64,000 bases of DNA from an uncultured Gammaproteobacteria bacterium (GTDB lineage: Bacteria > Pseudomonadota > Gammaproteobacteria > Eutrophobiales > Eutrophobiaceae), in the NCBI GenBank assembly GCA_938084745.1, contig CALKEZ010000012.1, forward strand, positions 62,001 to 126,000, given 5' to 3'. The notes below the pieces were generated by a model. It was not told the DNA's origin. It worked only from the letters and a program-made list of their open reading frames with translations, and did no database searches. The translations under genes were made by a program, and so were the position numbers. Positions within the stretch are counted from its first letter, which is position 1; each line of letters begins with the position of its first letter. This document shows positions 57,869 through 64,000 of this stretch, one piece after another.

Positions 57869-58783
57869 ATGCAAAAACCAGCCACTTCTCAGGCCGATAC
57901 GGAATCCGAATCAGGCTATATCGGTCGCTTCGCTCCCTCGCCCACAGGCCCTCTTCATTTTGGTTCGCTGCTTGCTGCATTAGCGAGTTTTCTCGATGCG
58001 CGCGCAAACCAAGGTAAGTGGCTAATGCGCATAGAAGACTTGGACCCACCCAGAGAGCCCGCTGGTAGCGCCGAGCTAATCCTGCAGCAACTGCAAGATT
58101 TTGGCATGAATTGGGATGATGAAGTGCTCTATCAGAGCGCGCGCCTGGGGATCTATGAAGAGATTGTGGATCAGCTTCAAGATAAAGGCCTCGCCTATCC
58201 CTGCGATTGTACTCGGCCACAGATTAGAGAAATGGGACTAGTCTATAATGGCTCCTGTCGTGAGCGGAGCACTCCACCAGAGAGGCCGTATGCACTGCGC
58301 TTAAAAACCGAGGCGCTAGAAATAGGCTTCGATGATAAAATTCAGGGCCATTTCAGCCAACAACTCGAGCTTGATGCCGGCGATTTCGTAATACGTCGAA
58401 AAGACGAGCTATATGCCTATCAACTAGCTGTCGTTGTGGACGATGAATTTCAGAACATCACTCATGTAGTAAGGGGCTGGGATTTACTCGACTCAACCCC
58501 GCGACAAATCTATTTACAAAGAGTGCTCAATTACCAAGAAATGAGCTACATCCACATCCCGATAATTGTCGATGGAAAGGGCCAAAAACTCAGTAAGCAG
58601 ACATTTGCACCATCAATTGAAACTGATAGAGCATCAGAGGCAATATACAAGGCGCTGATTTTTCTCGGCCAAGTACCACCAGTGGAAATAGCAATCGAGC
58701 GCCCCGAGTCGCAATTGCAGTGGGCTATAGCGAACTGGGACTCTCAGGCGGTAGCAAAAGTCAGCAGCCTACCCTTAGAATAG
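57869..58783 (+). CDS. gluQ: Glutamyl-Q tRNA(Asp) synthetase
   Basis: A 304-residue glutamyl-tRNA-synthetase-like enzyme without an anticodon-binding domain, which attaches glutamate to queuosine 34 of tRNA-Asp. HIGH-like FAPSPTGPLHFGSLLAAL (about residues 24-41), the zinc site CDCTRPQ...GSCRE (about 111-131), and the KLSKQ motif (about 244-248) are all seen. It is 144 bp from dksA and 94 bp before cbrX. Confidence 0.95.
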   Translation: MQKPATSQADTESESGYIGRFAPSPTGPLHFGSLLAALASFLDARANQGKWLMRIEDLDPPREPAGSAELILQQLQDFGMNWDDEVLYQSARLGIYEEIVDQLQDKGLAYPCDCTRPQIREMGLVYNGSCRERSTPPERPYALRLKTEALEIGFDDKIQGHFSQQLELDAGDFVIRRKDELYAYQLAVVVDDEFQNITHVVRGWDLLDSTPRQIYLQRVLNYQEMSYIHIPIIVDGKGQKLSKQTFAPSIETDRASEAIYKALIFLGQVPPVEIAIERPESQLQWAIANWDSQAVAKVSSLPLE

Positions 58784-58877
58784 CGAGTCAATTCCATGTG
58801 GCTGATAGCGTAGCCATAGACTTCACCAGGCGCTCCTTATAACATCCAACAGGTGTTATCACTGGCAAGGAATTTTT

Positions 58878-59054
58878 GTGTACATTCCCCGTTCAATCTT
58901 GGTCCTATTACTCATAATCTATCTGCTTTTCCTGCTCAGTATAGATTGGATCAACCAGAGTGCTGGGGCCTGGTACCGCCCATTCTTCGTGGGTTTCATA
59001 GTAATCCTAATCGCGAGCTGGTCTCATCGGGAACAGGATTCCGATGAATTTTGA
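58878..59054 (+). CDS. cbrX: Small membrane protein CbrX, upstream of and overlapping cbrA
   Basis: A 58-residue protein with a GTG start and AAGGA six bases upstream. It has two hydrophobic segments (ILVLLLIIYLLFLLSI, and FFVGFIVILIASW) and a short polar C-terminus. Its stop lies 11 bases inside cbrA, so translation is coupled. In Pseudomonas a small open frame, cbrX, stands in exactly this place. Identity rests on position, size and membrane layout. Confidence 0.82.
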   Translation: MYIPRSILVLLLIIYLLFLLSIDWINQSAGAWYRPFFVGFIVILIASWSHREQDSDEF

Positions 59055-61965
59055 ACTAAGCACAATCATCGCGCTTGGAAGCGGCTATCTCGCGCTGCTG
59101 TTTGGCATAGCGTTCGTGACGGAACGCGGTTGGATTCCCGAAAAAATCGTCCGCCATCCGATTGTCTATGTTCTCTCTCTCGGCGTATTCGCCAGCGTCT
59201 GGGCTTACTACACCTCCATCGGCAATGCCCTGCGTGATGGCTATGGTTATCTCGCCAACTCTATTGGTATCTCTCTAGCATTTCTACTATCACCATTATT
59301 ATTACGCCCGTTGCTACAGCTGACTCGCACCTACCAACTGAGCTCTCTGGCGGATTTAATGGCGTTCCGCTACCGCTCTCCTTGGGCGGGAACCGTTACC
59401 ACTTTGGTCATTCTAATCACAGTTATACCGCTTATCGCGCTGCAGATAAGAGCAGTTTCAGATACAGCATTTTTACTCTCCCCACAGGCGGTGCAAGGCT
59501 CACTCGCTATCGGTTTCTGCGTGATAATTACACTATTTTCGATCCTATTCGGCACGTCCAGAAGGGCTGGGCGGACACAATATGACGGCCTCGTCATGGC
59601 GATTGCCTTCGAATCACTAGTAAAACTAATAGCGTTCCTTGTAGTAGGAGCCTTCGCGGTGTACGGCGCCTTCGGCAGTTTCGATGGCCTCGATCGCTGG
59701 CTGCAGGAGCAACCCGAGCTAGTGGCCAGCCTGAAGAACACCGATTACTTTTCTTCTTTCCATGTCATGGTGTTATTGTTTTTTACTGCGGCTGTCGCGA
59801 TGCCACACATGTTCTACGTGACCTTAACCGGTAATAATGGGCAGAAAGCTCTCTCGTTTGCGAGCTGGGGATTGCCTCTTTATTTCTTACTGCTTAGTCT
59901 GCCAGTCCTTCCCATTCTCTGGGCCGGCCTACAGTCAGGCAGCAGTGTACAGGTGGAATACTTCCCGATAGTTATCGGTGCCGCCTATCAAGTTCCAATG
60001 ATCAGCCTACTCGCCTACCTAGGAGGATTGTCTGCAGCGAGCGGTTTGATCATCGTCATCACCCTAGCACTTTCAAATATGTGCTTGAATCATTTGATAC
60101 TTCCGATCTATCAACCGAAGGCGAATGAGGACATTTACCGCTGGTTGCTTTGGAAGCGGCGCACTCTTATAACAGCTATTATATGGCTTGGATTTCTCTT
60201 TCATTACCTACCGAGCGAGCAAATAAGCATTCAGGTGATCGGCATTGTTGCATTCACTGCCTGCTTGCAATTTATGCCGGGCATAATCGCGATCCTTTAC
60301 TGGCCAACTGCAAATAAAAAAGGATTCTTATGGGGGCTGGGCACCGGTGTGCTCGTTTGGTTTCTATTCCTAATGCTACCGCTGCTATCCGACGCTGACC
60401 CCCTAGCTCTGGTTTCAGTCAACTGGCGTGAGATCACCGCCCTTTCACTCATTAGCAACTGTGTAATTTTCGTTGCCACCTCCCTGCTCAGCACCAGCAG
60501 CGACGAAGACCGCAGCTCTGCTGATATCTGCACGCTCGATACCATTAAGCGCCGCAAACGCAGCGGTCTGGTCGCAAAGTCTCCACGCGACTTTATTAAA
60601 AGTCTTAGCAAGCCGCTGGGTGAAAGAACCGCAAATCGAGAAGTAGGCCAAGCACTAAAGAATCTAAATATTAGCGAGAACGATCGTCGACCATACGCGA
60701 TGCAACAACTGCGCGGAAAGCTGGAAGCGAACCTATCGGGATTGCTCGGCCCTTCGATCGCACGAGAGATAATTGATGGCTACCTTCCCTATAGCATCGT
60801 CTCTGAACACGGCAGCTCGGATCTTAATGTTATCGAGAGTCGTATTGAAGCCTATCGCAGCAACTTATTTGGCATGGCGGCCGATCTCGACAATCTAAGG
60901 CGCTATCATCGTCAGATCCTACTCGACCTACCTTTAGGGGTCTGCTCGCTTAGTACCGAAGGCGAAGTCATCATGTGGAATCGAGCAATGGAGCAGTTCA
61001 CAGAGTTGAATAGTGCCGATGTCGTTGGCTCCCAACTTATCGATTTGTCAGAACCCTGGCTAAGCCTGTTTGCCAATTTTATCGATGACGGCGCCAGTCA
61101 TTCCTATAAGTATGTATTTGAATTAGAAAGCCAGAAGCGGACCGTCAACCTGCACAAGGCTCTTATAGAACAAACCAGTAACCCAGATTCTATTCACGAA
61201 GGCGTCATCATTCTTCTAGAAGACATTACCGAAATGGAAATTTTGGAAGCAGGGCTTACACACAGTGAAAGGCTTGCCTCCATTGGAAGGTTAGCCGCCG
61301 GCGTAGCTCATGAGGTTGGAAACCCGATCACCGGTATTGCCTGCCTCGCACAAACCATTAGAGACGAATACGACGACAAAGAGTTGCTCGATCTAACCGA
61401 GCAAATTATCGAGCAAACCGATCGCACATCAACGATTCTGCAATCATTGGTCAACTTTGCGCATGCCGGAACTAACAAGACTCAATACGAAAGCGAAATA
61501 GTAACTATTAGTGAATGTATGGCACAAGCTCAAACTCTGGTATCGCTCGATAGAAAGAGCAAAGAATTGAATCTACGCATTGATTGCGACTCCAATGCAA
61601 GAATTCTCGGTGACTCACAGCGTCTCCTGCAAGTATTAATTAACCTAATCAATAACGCTCGCGATGCAAGCCAAGCAAATGGCGAAGTCCTCTTGCAGAC
61701 GTTAGTAAAAGGCGAGATGGTCGAAATCGCTGTCGTCGACGAAGGAATAGGCATTCCCGTAGCGATAAGGGACCGCGTCTTCGACCCCTTTTTCACCACC
61801 AAAGAGGCGGGTGAAGGCACTGGCTTAGGGCTCTCCCTCGTTTTCAGTATAATTGAAGACTTAGGTGGTGATATTGATATAATCAGTCCCGCAAACGAAG
61901 ACACAGGCGGCACGCGGGTATTACTGCGATTTCCTTGCTACCATAGCGATCCAGCTACGCACTAA
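59044..61965 (+). CDS. cbrA: Sensor histidine kinase CbrA with sodium/solute symporter domain
   Basis: A 973-residue hybrid. Residues 1-480 have about 13 membrane segments of an SSS-type transporter (LGSGYLALLFGIAFVTERG at the start). Next come a linker, a PAS domain (about 630-740, LGVCSLSTEGEVIMWNRAM), and a HisKA domain with the histidine in GVAHEVGNPITGI (about 756). The HATPase has INNARDASQANG, DEGIGIP and GEGTGLGLSLVFSI. CbrA senses carbon/nitrogen balance and, with CbrB, controls catabolite repression. It is 47 bp before cbrB. Confidence 0.93.
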   Translation: MNFELSTIIALGSGYLALLFGIAFVTERGWIPEKIVRHPIVYVLSLGVFASVWAYYTSIGNALRDGYGYLANSIGISLAFLLSPLLLRPLLQLTRTYQLSSLADLMAFRYRSPWAGTVTTLVILITVIPLIALQIRAVSDTAFLLSPQAVQGSLAIGFCVIITLFSILFGTSRRAGRTQYDGLVMAIAFESLVKLIAFLVVGAFAVYGAFGSFDGLDRWLQEQPELVASLKNTDYFSSFHVMVLLFFTAAVAMPHMFYVTLTGNNGQKALSFASWGLPLYFLLLSLPVLPILWAGLQSGSSVQVEYFPIVIGAAYQVPMISLLAYLGGLSAASGLIIVITLALSNMCLNHLILPIYQPKANEDIYRWLLWKRRTLITAIIWLGFLFHYLPSEQISIQVIGIVAFTACLQFMPGIIAILYWPTANKKGFLWGLGTGVLVWFLFLMLPLLSDADPLALVSVNWREITALSLISNCVIFVATSLLSTSSDEDRSSADICTLDTIKRRKRSGLVAKSPRDFIKSLSKPLGERTANREVGQALKNLNISENDRRPYAMQQLRGKLEANLSGLLGPSIAREIIDGYLPYSIVSEHGSSDLNVIESRIEAYRSNLFGMAADLDNLRRYHRQILLDLPLGVCSLSTEGEVIMWNRAMEQFTELNSADVVGSQLIDLSEPWLSLFANFIDDGASHSYKYVFELESQKRTVNLHKALIEQTSNPDSIHEGVIILLEDITEMEILEAGLTHSERLASIGRLAAGVAHEVGNPITGIACLAQTIRDEYDDKELLDLTEQIIEQTDRTSTILQSLVNFAHAGTNKTQYESEIVTISECMAQAQTLVSLDRKSKELNLRIDCDSNARILGDSQRLLQVLINLINNARDASQANGEVLLQTLVKGEMVEIAVVDEGIGIPVAIRDRVFDPFFTTKEAGEGTGLGLSLVFSIIEDLGGDIDIISPANEDTGGTRVLLRFPCYHSDPATH

Positions 61966-62012
61966 CGCAACCGATTAGTGATTCAACAACCACAACCGAA
62001 TTAAGTAGTCAC

Positions 62013-63386
62013 ATGACAGAAATGAAACAAGTTTTAGTAGTGGAAGATGAAGTAGTTATTCGAACTGCTTTGAAGCGATTACTAGAGCGCCACACCTACA
62101 AAGTTAGCGAAGCGGGAACAGTCAAAGAGTCGATAGACAATTTCGACATGGATGACTTCGACGTAATAATCAGCGACCTGCGTCTGCCCGGTGCACCCGG
62201 AACCGATCTAATCAAGGCTACTACCACGCCGGTTTTGATCATGACCAGTTACTCCAGTATTCGTTCTGCCATAGATTCTATGAAACTTGGCGCCGTCGAC
62301 TATATCGCCAAACCGTTTGAACACAGCGAGCTCATCGAGTCCGTCGCCAAAGTAATTCGTGAACACGCTAAAACGCCACAACAATCTACTGATGCACCTA
62401 TCGAATTTGAGCCACCCGTTCATGGCATGATCGGTAGCTGCCCGCAGATGATGGAATTGTTTCGGCGAATTCGTAAAGTAGCTCTTACCAATTCTACCGT
62501 CTTAATCAATGGAGAATCGGGAACGGGGAAAGAACTTGTTGCTCGAGCGATTCATAACTTAAGCAATCGCTGTGCACAGGAAATGATTTCTGTGAATTGC
62601 GCTGCAATTCCAGAAAACCTAATTGAGTCTGAATTATTCGGCCACGAGAAGGGAGCCTTTACCGGCGCCACTGCAACCAGAACCGGTTTAGTCGAAGCCG
62701 CTAATGGCAGCACGCTTTTCCTCGATGAAATAGGTGAGCTACCGCTTGAGGCTCAGGCTAGACTACTACGAGTTCTGCAAGAAAGTGAGATTCGCAAAGT
62801 CGGCTCTGTGCAGTCCAAGAAAGTCGACGTGCGCCTCGTCGTTGCTACTCATCGCGATCTAAAGCAATTGGTAGTAGATGGCCACTTTCGTGAAGACCTC
62901 TATTACCGCATTAATGTGATGACACTACTGATCCCGCCACTTAGAGACCGCGGTGACGATATCTTGGAGCTTGGCGAAGCTATTTTGCAGCGGACCTGCA
63001 AGCGCCTTAAAACCAAGATGCTCAGTTTGAGTGAAGGTGCTAGAGGTGCCATATTTAATTATGGCTGGCCAGGAAATGTGCGTGAGCTGGAAAATGCGAT
63101 AGAACGCGCCGTTGTGCTGGCAGAAGAATTGGAAATTTCAGAAGAGCTGCTTGCTATTGACGACGAACAGAGACCCATCTCGACCCGAGAGCTAGAATTA
63201 CAGAGCCCGCAGACTGCCCCCGAACCTACCGAAGAGCTCTCTTTGGAAGACTATTTTCAGCGCTTTGTAATTGAGCACCAGGATGCCATGAATGAAACCC
63301 AACTCGCGAAAAAATTAGGCATAAGCCGCAAGTGTCTTTGGGAGCGCCGCCAGCGCTTCGGCATTCCCCGCACGAAGAAGCACTAA
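62013..63386 (+). CDS. cbrB: Sigma-54-dependent response regulator CbrB
   Basis: A 457-residue NtrC-type regulator. It has a receiver domain with the phosphorylated Asp55 in [11 protein letters not shown], a sigma-54 AAA+ domain with Walker A GESGTGKE (about residues 168-175) and the sigma-54 contact loop GAFTGA (about 212-217), and a C-terminal Fis-type helix-turn-helix ([20 protein letters not shown]). With cbrA it makes a two-component system. Its likely main target is the sRNA locus just downstream. Confidence 0.94.
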   Translation: MTEMKQVLVVEDEVVIRTALKRLLERHTYKVSEAGTVKESIDNFDMDDFDVIISDLRLPGAPGTDLIKATTTPVLIMTSYSSIRSAIDSMKLGAVDYIAKPFEHSELIESVAKVIREHAKTPQQSTDAPIEFEPPVHGMIGSCPQMMELFRRIRKVALTNSTVLINGESGTGKELVARAIHNLSNRCAQEMISVNCAAIPENLIESELFGHEKGAFTGATATRTGLVEAANGSTLFLDEIGELPLEAQARLLRVLQESEIRKVGSVQSKKVDVRLVVATHRDLKQLVVDGHFREDLYYRINVMTLLIPPLRDRGDDILELGEAILQRTCKRLKTKMLSLSEGARGAIFNYGWPGNVRELENAIERAVVLAEELEISEELLAIDDEQRPISTRELELQSPQTAPEPTEELSLEDYFQRFVIEHQDAMNETQLAKKLGISRKCLWERRQRFGIPRTKKH

Positions 63387-63508
63387 GGCAAAAAACCGCC
63401 CTTTACTCGGCTCCACTACCCCCCCTCAGCAGCACAGAACTAGCTTTTCCTTACTTCTAAAACACTAACTAATGAGCAGCAACTTTACACGCGTGCTAGG
63501 TCGCAATT

Positions 63509-63642
63509 TGTTACTGCTACCTTCTTACCCAGGAAAAAGGGAGTATTTGTAACAAAAGTGGGTATTTAGAATAAAGTTACTAATTTTCAAAACTCTAAGC
63601 CTCTGATAATTAGGGAATTGTCTAGCTTGGCACAATAAGTGC
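63509..63642 (+). promoter_or_regulatory. Sigma-54 promoter and possible CbrB sites upstream of the CrcZ-like RNA
   Basis: TGGCAC AATAA GTGC at 63628-63642 has the GG and GC pairs 12 bases apart, as in sigma-54 promoters (TGGCAC-N5-TTGC; one mismatch). Upstream are TGTTAC (63509-63514), GTAACA (63549-63554) and GTTAC (63576-63580), half-sites like those I recall for CbrB. The predicted start of transcription is near 63653. From the cbrB stop to here I see no other gene. Confidence 0.72.
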
Positions 63643-63652
63643 AACTGTTGGA

Positions 63653-63885
63653 GCGATAATAACAATAAACAATAATAATAAATCTCAATAAAAATAAAAA
63701 TCGCATTACTGAGTTAAAAACTAAGGTTAATGCACTAAATAATAAAAGGTCGGATTGTAGTCTGGATTTGGCGATTGTCATCTAACTGCATAATTACCAC
63801 CTTAATACTTATGCAGTACCGATGTGGGTACGCACTTAATAATAAAATCTAGCTTCCTATTGAGGGGTGGTTTTCACCCCTCAAT
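63653..63885 (+). ncRNA. crcZ: CrcZ-like small regulatory RNA with A-rich CA motifs
   Basis: Downstream of cbrB and of a sigma-54 promoter is an AT-rich transcript region with repeated AAnAAn motifs: 63656-63683 (AATAACAATAAACAATAATA), about 63686-63702, 63734-63749 and 63834-63849. These resemble the CA motifs by which CrcZ/CrcY of Pseudomonas bind Hfq and Crc. A stem-loop closes the region. Length, about 230 nt, is shorter than P. aeruginosa CrcZ, and the 3' end is not certain. Confidence 0.62.
63859..63885 (+). terminator. Stem-loop at the 3' end of the CrcZ-like RNA
   Basis: Perfect 11-bp arms ATTGAGGGGTG / CACCCCTCAAT enclose a GTTTT loop. There is no U-run after it, so it may be an end structure and not a full intrinsic terminator. 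No gene is seen from here to the window end. Confidence 0.55.
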
Positions 63886-64000
63886 AATATCTCCTAACCA
63901 CCAAAATCATCCATGCTACTTGAGAGTTCCCTATTCTACTTGTGCCGTGCCTGTAGTTTTCTCTAGTTCCGTGTATCATGCCGATTGATGTTTACAATCC

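Noticed and set aside
63587-63781. Minus-strand 64-codon frame after cbrB
   Set aside because: It lies antisense to the sigma-54 promoter and the A-rich RNA; the sequence is low complexity.

Overview
The window is a bacterial chromosome segment, almost certainly from a gammaproteobacterium. The evidence is gene content and order: cutA-dsbD next to fxsA, leuS-lptE-holA-proA-nadD-rsfS-rlmH, the large-subunit forms of pstC and pstA, rdgC and sfsA, and a dksA-gluQ-cbrX-cbrA-cbrB block laid out as in Pseudomonas. Most of the left 47 kb is fairly AT-rich. From about 48 kb onward the DNA looks visibly richer in GC and the synteny changes, so there may be a real mosaic boundary or an assembly join near 47.9-51.5 kb. 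No rRNA, tRNA, insertion sequence, phage or CRISPR array was recognised.

Layout. 0-4.2 kb: housekeeping genes (dsbD, partial; cutA; fxsA; trmH; djlA; a methyltransferase). 4.4-25.3 kb: a large phosphate and polyphosphate cluster. It holds a ParA-like ATPase coupled to a CHAD-domain protein, sixA, ppx, ppk1, a DUF47-Pit transporter pair, pstCAB-phoU, pstS, phoB-phoR and an OprP/OprO-type porin, with a short-chain dehydrogenase and a 99-101 bp tandem repeat in between. Four promoters (pstC, pstS, phoB, porin) carry recognisable PhoB boxes made of 11-bp units, each placed exactly 10 nt before a -10-like hexamer. 25.9-30.3 kb: a DUF2490 outer-membrane protein, then a SulP transporter with a beta-carbonic anhydrase and a divergent OxyR-like LysR regulator, which looks like a bicarbonate uptake unit. 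30.5-35.3 kb: a ComEA-like helix-hairpin-helix protein, then a tripartite export operon whose ABC protein has lost the ATP-binding motifs. 35.4-46.9 kb: leuS to rlmH, an FMN-dependent 2-hydroxy-acid dehydrogenase, rdgC, maf, and a coupled pair made of a chemoreceptor-tip-like protein and a diiron metallo-beta-lactamase-fold (ODP-like) protein. 46.9-50.6 kb: a decayed K+-independent H+-pyrophosphatase remnant beside an intact K+-dependent membrane pyrophosphatase. 50.6-64 kb: a coiled-coil lipoprotein, an unknown membrane-anchored protein, a DksA-like protein, a trans-sulfuration enzyme, a Rieske protein, sfsA, an aminotransferase, dksA, gluQ, the small membrane gene cbrX, cbrA, cbrB, and downstream of cbrB an apparent CrcZ-like sRNA with a sigma-54 promoter and A-rich Crc/Hfq target motifs.

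How the parts work together. Under phosphate starvation PhoR-PhoB would switch on the porin, PstS and PstCAB-PhoU. Pit and DUF47 would serve low-affinity uptake, and Ppk1 and Ppx would build and degrade polyphosphate. The CHAD protein probably binds polyphosphate, and its coupled ParA-like ATPase could distribute polyphosphate granules in the cell, in the way McdA distributes carboxysomes; this is inference. At the right end CbrA-CbrB, through sigma-54, would drive the CrcZ-like sRNA to titrate Hfq/Crc and relieve catabolite repression.

Most interesting candidates: the ParA-CHAD polyphosphate module, the CrcZ-like RNA outside a clearly Pseudomonas context, the exporter with a dead nucleotide-binding domain, and the ODP/chemoreceptor-tip pair. 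Functions are assigned by reading the sequence only; no database search was run.
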